A stretch of DNA of 64,000 nucleotides, from the NCBI GenBank assembly GCA_022579005.1, contig MU401597.1:6014-70013 (forward strand), read 5' to 3'. The DNA is from Poronia punctata (Eukaryota > Ascomycota > Sordariomycetes > Xylariales > Xylariaceae). Positions 46,861 to 58,500 of the stretch are shown here, piece after piece. Both the position numbers and the translations under genes were made by a program. The notes under the pieces were generated by a model. That model did no database searches. It was not told where the DNA came from and saw only the letters and a list, made by a program, of their open reading frames with translations. Each line of letters starts with the position of its first letter. Position 1 is the first letter of the stretch.

Positions 46861-49800
46861 TCATACCTTTCCAAAATCTTGATTGAAAATCTTCTGCCAA
46901 ATGTCAAGCCACTTCTCTTGCTGTGCAGTTAGAAGTTTGCCGGGCATTTTGAATGACCGCGTCAACACGTCGCGCAGTCGAACTCGTAAGGTCTTGATGA
47001 CGAGCATCGTCTTCCAATCCGGGGTACTGAAGCGTGCACGGTTGCCGTCGAGCACGACAACACCTGCGTACATCTAGCGGCCATGTTAATGTTCATTAGC
47101 ATCCACGTCCACTTTAAGTTTGGTCAAGCTCCGCGCTAGGCAATGGAGTTAGTGAGCCTTACCTCGATGCGTGCGTCGCCGCTGAGGAGAGCGATCGCAA
47201 ATGGATCAATGGCTGTTGTCTCGTGTGCGTTGAGGAACCTATGGCATTGCGTGAGCAGGTCGTGGGCACTGGCGGCGGTTCATGCCTCAGAAAGGAAGCG
47301 GCGCTCACTGTTTCGATTGCATTATATGGTAATAAGACAACCATCTAAGCTCGAAATTGCCCTTGTTGACGCTGGAGGGGTGCAAGCTGACGCTCTGGTT
47401 ATTCCCCACATTACGGAAGCCCTTATTTTCCCGTATCAACAATTTGGGATAGAAACTCCATGCCAAAACGGAGCTCGTGATGATATCGTTATTGCTGTTA
47501 ATGTTGACTCGTTGCGGAAGATCGAAGAATTGCCTCCGCCGGCTGGTATATCTGAGGTTGTTCAGGTGCCGTCGCTCGTCATTTGTCAACTGCAAAAAGC
47601 CCGCATCCACCAAGGAAACAAGCAACTGCCCCTTAAGGTCCTCGATGTTGGACAAAGTCTGCGAAGACAGATAATTCTTCCTACAGTATTGCATATCATG
47701 GTTCGTGTTCTGGCACACCTTCTTCCAGCCCAGATAGGCGTTGTAGACAGTCAGCGGGTCGGAATCGGCCCTTCTGAACGCCTTACGCGCCTGGTCTGCT
47801 TGTGTGCGTTGACCGAAGGGTGCACTGAACGGCGATTTCGAAGATAGGATAGCCGCCACCGTTATGGCCATATCCAAACATTTGAAGATGGTCCCCTGTA
47901 AAATCAGTTTTCCTAGGAAGACATCGAGGGGTAGCCTCGCAAGTTGGAACCCAAGCGGTGTGAGCTCCTCGGCAGCCGTGAGAGCCCTTACATCCACTAA
48001 AGCATCGACGGCGCGGCGGATGTTCTTCGTCGACGGCGCGTCAAGAGCTTGGCCAAGTGTTTCCTCTATGCCGCCCATCTTGCATATCTTGACACGGATC
48101 GCCAGATCTTGCAGCGAAAGGCGCAACATCTCCGGCGTCTGCTGATCATTCATCAGGTGGTCGTGACGATATCTAGTAAACATATGGAAGCATAGTCCCT
48201 CCTGTACTCGGCCTGCTCTGCCGCGTCGTTGCTTAGCGTTCGCCCTAGAGATGAATGTATCGATAAGCCGGGATAGCTGCCGTCTCTCATCAAATCTCAT
48301 TTCGCGATGTTTGCCTGTATCGATGACGCAGGTCACCTCTGGAATAGTGATTCCCGTCTCGGCGATGTTGGTAGCCAAGACGATCTTACGTATCCCATTA
48401 GGTGGCACCAAAAAAGCCCGCTCTTGGTCTTCGGTAGCAATAGTCGAATGTAGGGGATAAATCTCCCAATTTTGCTGGAAGAATGGCTCACCTAGCAGGA
48501 GGTCGTTGAGCGTTCTGATCTCCGCAATACCGGGCAGAAAAACGAGTATCGCTTTGCTATAGTTGGCATATGCCGGGTCGAGAGCGATTCGACTAACAAG
48601 CTGGACAATGAGGTCATACTCGATCTGGTATTCGTCAATCTGTGCAAGAGTGCTCCGCGTTCTCGCCGAGTATTGACGAAGATCTTTTGCTGCCGCCTGC
48701 ACCGCAGATAACGGATCCTTCTCATCATCGGCATCATCATCTAAACCGGCCATTTTTTCCTGCCCTTGTTGATCGAGCGTGTAGCCGGTAGCCTCAAGAG
48801 CATCCTCTAGATACTTGACCTGCACAGGGAACGTACGGCCCGGCACGTTCAGAACCGGGGCGCGTCCGAGGTAATTGGAAAATCTTTCAGCATCGACCGT
48901 CGCAGACATGAGGATAACCCGGAGATCCTTCCTCTTTTCTAGCAGTCTCCTGAGAACAATAAGCAAGAAATCAGAATCGATAGAGCGTTCGTGGACTTCG
49001 TCAAGGATAAGATGTGTTATCTCTCGAAGCTCGTTCGATCCCTCAAGCATACGCATGACGATGCCCGTTGTTGCATAAACGAGCCTCGTCTCCTTTGATG
49101 TGTTCGACTCAAGTCGAATCGAATAACCGACGAGTGATCTAGGCGTACCAAGATCTCCTTTGGCTTCCCCAAGCTCTTCGCTCACGCGACGTGCCAAAGA
49201 AATGGCAGATATCCGGCGAGGCTCCGTGCAAAAGATTTTACACGCCCGTCCTAAAGACAACTGATGTTCTAGCAGAAAGGCTGGCACCTGGGTACTCTTA
49301 CCGCTGCACAACAGGGTTAGCTACGTTGCGTTGCGGGCTTGGTAGGGGCAGTTGTTACCAGCCGGTCTCGCCACAAACAATGACGACCTGTTCCTTCTCC
49401 ACGGTTCTCAAAACCTGCTCTCTAAACTGCCACATAGGAAGTTGCATCCGCGACGACTTGAATGTGCGTTAGATCTCGAAACCGGGGCTAATTTTCATCG
49501 GAATAGGTTGGACCTACCAGCATGGCCTGGAAGCGAGGTGTACTGGACTTATCGTGCCAGATCCTCTGGTAATATTCGGGTGGTAGTGTATGGGTATTGG
49601 ACTGGTCGATACCACCATCATCGCCGCTATCCTTCGAAGCCCGTTGGGACGCCCGACCGCGAAAGGCCCCTTGTAGGAGAACCCCATCTTCTAATTCCCG
49701 GTCTTGCTTCCGACGGATCATATTACGGAGCTCCTTGATATTCGCCCTGTCTGCGGCGTCTGTTTGGTTCTTCTTGTTTTCGGCAAACTCCGACCACAAT

Positions 49801-51708
49801 TCCCGCCACGCAGCAGGTAATCTTAGGAATATTTTCTCCTCCTTTGTAGATCCGAAAACAGCGAACATCGCCGCCGTAGCAATATAAGCTTCTGACTGTT
49901 TCGGGTCGGGTGTTGAGACAGTGATCATCTTGAAGGATAATTGCTGAGACGACACCGTCTGTTCGATACCCGGGAGGTCTGGACCGGTCGTTGTATCCTG
50001 AGGCTTAGACCAGTTGATCCACACCATGTGGCGATTGGAGAAAGGGCTCTCTGATATCAGAGCATATGTTATTTTTACTCCCGAGTCCCTGGAAAGAGCG
50101 TAAGAAGGGGTAGGAAACTAAACCTGAGGTTTTTCTGAATGTATCATACCTTGATCTACATGCTTCTTCCAGAGCTCTCGTAGGGTTCACGCCCGTCCAT
50201 TTCCCCATGTCACGTATTGTGACCTTGACGCCGTCCGGCCCGTTGACAACTGTCCTCGTCTTGCCTGTACTGTCCGTCTCTAGGAGCGGGAGGCTAGCGA
50301 ACAAGTCCGAAAGCGATTCATCTTCGCCGCTGCCATCTTTTTCTAGTACGTCTGCGGCCACTCGCTTGGCCTCCCTGGAAATATCATCATCAGACTCACT
50401 AACGTGTCCTATACCGCAGCGTCGTGTCCCTCGCTCCTTCCCCTGCTCTCGCTCTAGGTGGGATTTCTTGGCACTGTGTGCAAATTCCTTCTCTAGTTCT
50501 ATTTTGCGATTTCGCCACATATGCTCCGCCAAAGGCTTGTCAAATAAGATATCCCGCTCAATACGATCGATTCTGGCCAGTAGCTTTGCCTCCTCCAATT
50601 CATTAGGTTCTGGTTCTGATTCGTCACCCTTGACGTCGGCGAGTAACTGGAATCCCGTGTCGGCCTGTTTAATCGTGTTTAGCTTCGGCCGTTGTAGCCA
50701 AAAGAGATTAGACATAGTGTCCAGATAGGCAGGGATTAAGCTATCCGGCTCGAAGTCTTCATCACAAGTTAGACGTGTCTTCATAGGGGTGCCGACGCGT
50801 GAAGACTGAGTGCGAGGACCGCAGCTTTTCGTTTTTGAAAGGCGCGGTGTGCTCGCACCAGAGGGCATAGGGGTGTCGTAGGGCGAATCTGTGAGCGTGT
50901 CGTCAGATAGTTAATTCCTAGGTGGAAACTGTCGATGTACGGCTGACTTACCTGGCTGGGATTTAGGCGGCTTCACGCTCCTGTAATCGTAGTCTCGCAA
51001 CTCTTCCCGCGTGCACGTCTTGGCGAGCCATTCCAAGCCTTCCTCCAAGCCCCAGACATAATCTCTATTGGCACTCGATATGCTCGTTGGTAGCTCTAGA
51101 ACGTATTCGAGCACAGCGTTTATCTTCTCCGATGGAAATAGGCCTAGCCCAGCCAGTGTCTGTTGGAGGGTCCAGAGTTTTATGATCAAATCCTCCTCCG
51201 AAGGCATCCTCTCCTTATGCGGGCGTTCCGGGGCGAGCGAGCAAGCGGCAAAGCGACTCTCGGCCTGTATCAAGTCAAGAACCTCGTTCAGAAGCTCCTG
51301 AGGGAGCCATTTCCTCGTGTTTAAAGCTTCGGCTTGTCCCCGCAAGAGGCGCCGCTCGGTATCAAGCCGAGTCTTTTGACGGGCGGCATCTCGCTTTACT
51401 TTCTCGGAGTGTTTCTCCACCAGCAACTGTAGCTCTGACTCTTCCAGATGTTTTTCGAACTCTTCTGGGCTCAGCGAGGCTTCCGGTCGTGGTGCACCGG
51501 CATTCGAATGAGCTCCAGGCAATACGTCGGAGGCACTGGACCCCCCCGAATCAAGGGCGATAAGGACTGGCGGTGTGACACCGTCTGGCAAGGGCTTTTG
51601 GGCAGGCGCAATTGCGTCGGCTCGAGGTTTGGAGGCAACAGATATTGTAGCGAAGCCCCTAGCTGGGTTTGCGACTGGTTTGGACTTTTTCTTCTTGGCG
51701 CCCGCCAT
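46861..51708 (-). CDS. DEAH-box ATP-dependent RNA helicase, DHX29/DHX57/YLR419W type
   Basis: Seven exons: 51708-50952, 50888-50150, 50088-49518, 49456-49359, 49303-47309, 47238-47163 and 47073-46861, giving 4449 nt or 1482 residues with every junction GT-AG and in frame. ATP-driven unwinding is expected; DHX29 relatives act on ribosome-bound mRNA, but the fungal role is inferred. The N-terminus starts MAGAKKKKSKP; a UBA-like helical segment lies near 180-230, and an acidic/basic linker and the KITYALISESPFSNRH and EEKIFLRLPAAWRELW segments precede the core. Core motifs: GETGCGKST split across an intron (about 718-726), TEPRRISA, DEVH (about 823-826), SAT, LATNIAETGITIPEV and QRRGRAGRVQEG, then the HA2 and OB-fold regions. 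Thirty more codons are open upstream to an ATG at 51798, but the MAGAKKKK start fits better. It diverges from GCN1. Confidence 0.9.
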
Positions 51709-52562
51709 GACGTATTGGTGAATAGGGACGATATGACCAATGCCGAAAAGAGGGCGAGCAGGAAGGAATGGGGAACACAAAAAGAAGAGGAGCCGCAAAA
51801 GGAAGAAGGAAGAAGGATATAGGAGTCAAGCCAATATGGCTACTTTGAAGACCACCGGAAGTCGAAAACGACTTCAACAGACCCCTCAGTGTTCGAAGTT
51901 GAGAACCATTGCCCCAGGGAGTGATCCAATGACACGAATGATTTTTTGCCTCTTTCCCTTCTCCTACTCCTACCTTTTCCTTTCTGAAAGCATGCGTTCG
52001 AACCCGAGCTGCCCGACACAGTTACTCGTGCATGAGATTTACCCAGTATGGTGATAGCCTTTACTTATGAGGGCTTGTATGGAGCAAGCCGGTAAACAGG
52101 GTAGCAATAAGCTGACTACTCGTACAAACTTGAGTTATGTGGGCTAGGAGGTGGTATACATACATCCAGTAGATTGTACATCTCTGGCCAGGTACATACC
52201 TACATGTACATGTACATCTGTGCGCATATATACATACATACATTTACCAATTACATGTACAAAAAGGTCTCTTAAGTGTGTACCCTAATATGTATACGGT
52301 ACACATTACATAAGTCTCTACGCCTATAGCTGCTACGCCTATGGTGGGGGTGGGCATCCTGGAAACCGCCTCGAGGGTAGAAATTCATCCTCAAACATAC
52401 AAAATTTGGAGAACAAGTTGCCTAACCTAGGTATTTACCAATACGTCCATCTCGTTCTCTTTATCTTTTTGTTAAAATCGTCTCAAGAGGTCTATCTATA
52501 CCGAACAACTATTTCCGCCCCAGAGGGTATCATGTCAATACATATTTCGACCAATTGCCAAA
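51709..52562. promoter_or_regulatory. Divergent promoter region between the helicase and GCN1
   Basis: The 854 bp spacer serves two start codons pointing away from each other. It has a long pyrimidine-rich run near 51940-51990 on the plus strand, and a stretch of ACAT/ATGT repeats with palindromes such as TACATGTACATGTACA at about 52150-52260. No TATA box or known activator site can be claimed. Confidence 0.5.
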
Positions 52563-52570
52563 ATGATTGA
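52532..52570 (+). promoter_or_regulatory. Short upstream ORF overlapping the GCN1 start
   Basis: ATG at 52532 opens a 12-codon frame that stops at 52568-52570, overlapping the GCN1 start codon (52563) in another frame. Its start context (TATCATG) is weaker than that of GCN1 (CAAAATG, A at -3), so most ribosomes would be expected to scan past. It matters only if the transcript begins upstream of 52532, which the sequence does not show. Confidence 0.4.
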
Positions 52571-55500
52571 CGCTGTTGATATAACTGCGAGTGGCACTCC
52601 TTCCACAAGGACAAGTCTCGATCCTATCTCTACCCGGGCCGCGCTCTTCTCCTCGTCGACCACTAGAAGACTAGCCACTTTGCGCGGAATTGATGACCTA
52701 GCAAAAAGTCATTGTAAGCTTCTGCAAGCCGAGGCCTTGAAAACACTTACACCAAAGGCTGTCGCCCATTGGCCACACATCCTTCACGGCGGCTGACCAA
52801 CTGATTTTTGTGCCTCTATGTAGCCCTCGGTACAGCGGATACTGCTCTCATATTGCGCCTTATATTCGAAACGCACAACTTCTACGTCGATAGGCCTTCC
52901 AGGCGGGCGGCCCAGACATGCATCACGTCCATTATTGCGACCATAACGGAGCCAAAAGCCTTAGCACATTTTGTATCCGCCATCCGTCAGGAAGCACAAA
53001 AAACCACGATTGCCTCTAGCAATGCATTTGTCCTTGTCGAATGGTGCAGTCTATTACTCAGGGACTTGGCGAAAACGCCCCTTTGGGATGTTTTTGGTAT
53101 GGATATAACCCACGCAAATGCTGATGCTCTCGAGACGTGCCTTCAACAAACAACGAAATCTAGCATTGGTCATTCTGCCCTGATCGCCACGCGCCGTGGC
53201 CTGCGTGCGGCTTTTTGCCGTGACCAACTTGGGGAGAGAAACGTCCAAGATATAGTCCACACGCTTACCTCCAAGGGGACGCAGACCGCTGCGAGGAATG
53301 CCGTTATGCTTGGTGTTGTTGCTGGTGTTTGTGCCCGTCAACAACACACCAGAGGGATCCTGGATGCTCAGCGGCCCGACTACTATTCCTTCCTGATTAG
53401 GGAAATTGTAGGCTCAAGGATGCCTGTCCCAAAGCACCTGGTTAGAGCATTCCATGATTTCTTTGCCGAATTCGTCACGTTGGAGGACCTTACAACGGAT
53501 ATCATCCCACCTGTTGAAAAGGGGCTTTTACGTGCTCCAGAAGTTGTATTGGATGTACTCGCCGAACTTCTTGGTCTACTCCCTGGTGATAAATACGACT
53601 TGTCCAAAATATTGACCCAGAATCTTTTAAAACCTTTACTATCTAATGTAAAGTCTAGCAATCCTAGGATTCGTGACGGCGTCTTTGCAGCCTTTCAAGA
53701 AGCAGTAGCAAGGAGCAAAGATGCGCAGGCTATAGAACGTGTTGCCGAAGAACTTCTTGGCCCGTTGCAGGCGGGGAAGATTGCTTCTGCTGAACAACGA
53801 GCTTTGCACGCCAGCATGCTCCATATCCTCCCTCTGTCAAGTTCAGGCGCAAGTAAAGTAGCTACAGGCCTAGCGAGCCTGGCTGCTAAAGAAGGAAATG
53901 AAGGTGCTCTGGGTGCTGAGTTACTGGGCCTGGGCCATGCCGTCACCTGCCTTCTCCAACAGCACGCCGAGATCCCCAAATCTGTCATCGAGTCTTTTGC
54001 GAAGGGCTTAAGCGACAAGAGAATTCCATCTCGACGATTATGGGCGCTCCGGAGTGGCGAGGTATTATTCTCCGCCCAGGTAGACGCCGAGTCCCTGTCC
54101 GAGAACACCTTAAAGTTTGTGGAAGCTATCGTAACGCTAATGTTTACCAGCTGGGCCGAAGTGACCAAAAACCCCGCTGCCGCTGTTCAGAGCGGCCTAA
54201 TCACTAGTGCCTATGTTCTCGCAGCACTCGCAGCCCAAGTCCTTCCTCGAGTCCAAAGCCCTTCTGTCCAGACCCAGTTAAAGAGCGTAGATGTGGTAAC
54301 AGAGTGCCTGTCACTGGACCCCAGGTCTGGCCTTCTTTTGAATCATCGAGTGTACAGTCGTCTGTCGACCGACGACGATTGCAAATGGTTTCTTAGGTCA
54401 CTTCAGGCAGTATATACACATATATCTCGTCCGGCAGGACCTATACCGGCGGTATGGTCGCAAGCGCTCATTTACCTGATATCCTCTCCGACAATTTCTC
54501 CTAGTATACGCAAAGCTTCATGCATAGCAATCACCGAACTCTATGTGCGGGATCCTGCTATCGTTTCATCGGCTGTGATCGAAGGGTTATGGCAATGGGT
54601 CGAATCGTCGGATAGGAAAGAGAAAGAAAGCATAGCCGCTAGTGCCAGGTTCGAAACCTCGCAGCTTCGTCACGTTTTACACTCAATCTGCCTGGGGGCG
54701 GAGGGGCTAGAGAAGCAGGACGTACAGCTGAACCAAGATTTGGTTGAACGACAAGCGTGCTCGCTACTTGTGCTGGCTCGCAAGGAATTAGTACCAAGTT
54801 GTAACTGGATCGGTCTATGCCTTAAAATTGGCGTCGACCCTGGCGCTCTAGCCCGCAAGTACGGCCATGAGCTCATACAGCAGCTAATTGAGAGGTCCAA
54901 ATTTGGCCAGAAAGTGAGATACCTTGGTACCGCTTATGCCTACCCAAAAGCGAGCGCTAACAGCTGTAATAGTCAAATAGCATCAAACTAGCATCTTACA
55001 ATGCTGCCGCTGACCTGGCTTTTGTGGCGCCAGAGGTGATGATTCCCAGGATCATAGACCTTATTCAGTCCGACCTGAGAACAGATGAACTTAGCAAAGT
55101 TGGACCAGTCGAGGCCGCAATCTTCAGGACGCCGGAAGGGACAGCATTTGTAGATGTCCTCGCTAAGAAGTCTCAAGCATTACCGAATAAGAACACCAAG
55201 GACTATGATACCTTAAAGTGGGAAGAGGAGCTCCGGAGCCAGCTTGCACAAAAGAAGGGGCTTCAGAAGAAACTCACGGCTGATGAACAAGCTAAGGTTA
55301 ATGCTCAGCTAAAGAAGGAGGCCGAAATACGCCATTCCATCCAACAACTAGAAGCGCGGGTCACGCGCGGCATTGGACTCGTCGAAAGCTTGGTATCTGG
55401 CCCACCTACCGATGCATCTCTCTGGCTTGGGCCTTCTGTCAGTGCACTCCTTGCAGCGATGGAAGCGGGTGTATGTCAGCTTGTAGGAAGAGCCGCACCG

Positions 55501-58500
55501 TTAGCTTATTTGAGCTGCTCCGAGAAGGTGGCGGCACGGTTGGGATCCATACGGCCGTTTATCGGCGTTGCGACTCTGCGCTCACTCGATGTCACGTCGC
55601 TGCCAGATAGTCTGATGGAGGAGAACCTTGGAGAATTGTTGACTAGAGTGCTGTACCGACTCCGCTTTGCCGGCGAACAGCGACCGTTCGACCCTGTGTC
55701 TGTGGTTTATATGTTGCCATTGATTTTTGCAGTCCTCCGGAAAGGTGGCGTCGGACAAGCTGCTGATGACAAGGAGACGCAGCTAGTTCTTGCCATCGAA
55801 TTTTTGTCTTTCCATGCGCTTATCTGCTCCGACGAGCACCTACCGCGGGTTGAACTCCTTACCACGCTTATATCGGCCCTGCAGGTCTACAATCATCATT
55901 ACAAACTATTGAAGGACTGCTTTTCCGACATTGTCCGTTCCATTGCCCCGAACATCAAAGCCGAGGAGATAGATGCGCTCTGCAAAGGGGCCACAGTACC
56001 GCAGTCCAACGTGCGCGAGACTGTACTGCAGGCTATCAGCGCGGAGGTTGATATGAGCGATCAACAATTCTCCGAAGAGCTCTGGATTGCTTGCCATGAT
56101 GATGTTCCGGAGAATCAGGAACTAGGGCAGGAGATATGGGACGAGAATGGTTTCCAAGTGCCAAAAGAGGCAGCAGTTCGCTTACTTCCGTACTTGAAGA
56201 GCAACGACGCTCAGCTGAGGAGGGCGGCAGCTAGGGCATTGGGAGAAACTTGTAAAGCCTTCCCATGCGTCATTGAAGACACCTTGTCGCGTCTACGCGC
56301 GTCGTATACCGAATTTGCCAAACCACGGCTCCCCCAGCTGGATGAGTATGGCATGCCGAAAAAGGTTGACCTCTCTGACCCTTGGGAAGCGCGCCATGGT
56401 ATTGCAACTGCCCTCAAATACCTCGCCCCCTATTTGGAAAAGTCAATGATTGACAGTTTTCTGGGGTTCCTCATCGACGGTGGCCCATTTGGTGATCATA
56501 ATGCCGTGGTTCGGGGTGAAATGCTTGAGGCCGCTCTCGCAGCAGTCGACTTACACGGAAGAGCGCTAGTTGATAGGCTGATGAAGACACTTGAACGTAC
56601 TCTCTCCGGGCCAGACAAGGGCTCTAGTGCTAGTGACCGTGTCAACGAGGCCGTCATCATTCTCTATGGAGCCTTGGCCCGCCACCTGAGACCTGGCGAC
56701 ATTAAAATCCCAGCAGTCTTGGAGCGATTGATGGCTACTCTGAGCACCCCGTCCGAAACTGTGCAATACGCAGTAGCCGAGTGTTTGCCCCCTCTGGTTC
56801 GTACGTGTGGGGACAAATCCTCAAAGTACTCTGACCAACTGATCGAAACCCTCCTGTCGTCCAAGAACTATGCAGCCAAGCGTGGAGCAGCGTATGGACT
56901 GGCAGGCCTGGTCCTTGGTCGGGGCATATCGGTGCTACGTGAATATCGCATTCTCATTACTCTAAAGAGCGCTACTGAGAACAAGAAGGAACCGCACCAG
57001 CGTGAGGGTGCGTACATTGCGTTTGAATTGTTGGCAACGTTTCTTGGCCGTCTTTTCGAACCCTACGTTGTCCAGATCGTGCCCCAACTCTTGGTAGGGT
57101 TCGGCGACAGCAGTGCGGACGTGCGGGAGGCCTGCCTTGCTGCGGCAAAAGCTTGCTTCGCTAAACTAAGTTCTTACGGTGTCAAGCAAATTCTCCCCAC
57201 CTTACTCAGCGGGCTCGATGACGACCAGTGGCGCAGTAAACGTGGAGCGTGTGAGTTGCTTGGTGCTATGGCCTACTTGGATCCTAAGCAGCTAGCGCAA
57301 AGTCTGCCGGATATCATTCCACCACTTACCGGTGTCCTTAACGATACACATAAAGAAGTTCGGGCAGCAGGCAACAAAAGTTTGAAGCGGTTCGGTGAGG
57401 TCATTGAGAACCCGGAGGTCAAGAGCCTTGTCGATATCCTCCTCAAGGCACTTAGCGACCCCACCAAGTATACCGATGACGCGCTAGATGCTCTCATCAA
57501 GGTGCAGTTCGTTCACTACCTCGATGCGCCTTCGCTGGCCTTGGTGACGAGGATCTTGCAACGAGGGCTGGGCGATCGCTCCAACACTAAGCGGAAGGCG
57601 TCTCAAGTCATAGGTAGCCTGGCGCACCTTACGGAACGGAAAGATTTGATTACCCACCTTCCGGTTCTTGTGTCTGGGTTGAAAGTGGCAGCCGTGGACC
57701 CGGTGCCTACAACGAGGGCGACAGCTTCGCGGGCCTTAGGGTCACTTGTAGAAAAGCTTGGCGAAGATGCGCTGCCCGATCTCATCCCCAGTCTCATGCA
57801 GACTCTCAAGTCGGATACCGGCGCTGGGGACCGTCTCGGCTCAGCACAGGCACTTAGCGAAGTTCTTGCTGGATTGGGCACCTCAAGGTTGGAGGAGATT
57901 ATGCCTACGATACTCCAGAACGTCGAGTCTTCCAAGGCCGTTGTGCGAGAAGGCTTCATGTCCCTGTTCGTCTTCCTACCGGTTTGCTTTGGTAACAGCT
58001 TTGCAAACTATCTGGGGAGGATCATTCCTCCCATCCTCACGGGGCTTACGGACGAGGTTGAATCCATTCGCGATACTGCTCTGCGCGCTGGTCGTCTTCT
58101 AGTCAAGAATTTTGCCGCCAGAGCCGTGGATCTTCTGCTACCGGAATTAGAGCGCGGCTTGGCGGATGACAGCTACAGGATCCGTCTCAGTTCAGTCGAA
58201 CTGGTCGGTGACCTTTTGTTCAATCTTACTGGCATTACTGGTAATGCTGATGCCGAAGACGAAGAAGAGAAAGCGAAGGAAGCAGGCGCGTCTCTTCGCG
58301 AGATCCTGGGAGATGAGAAACGTAACAAAGTTCTATCAGCACTGTATATCTGCCGCTGCGATACGGCCGCTGCCGTGCGCTCAGCTGCCATCAGTGTTTG
58401 GAAGGCTTTGGTTGCGTCGCCCCGTATTCTGAGGGAACTGACACCGACACTGACGCAACTTATCATTCGCCGGCTCGGCAGCCCTAGTATGGAACATAAG

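Noticed and set aside
47143..47847. 234-codon plus-strand open frame opposite the helicase
   Set aside because: Antisense shadow of the C-terminal helicase exons, whose family identity and splice structure are clear.
51985..52020. GCGTTCGAACCCGAG, resembling a tRNA T-arm
   Set aside because: The bases flanking the loop do not pair into a T-stem and no upstream D-arm fits.
54650..54680. GGTTCGAAACC, resembling a tRNA B box
   Set aside because: Lies within the intact GCN1 coding frame (exon 2) and has no matching A box or acceptor stem.
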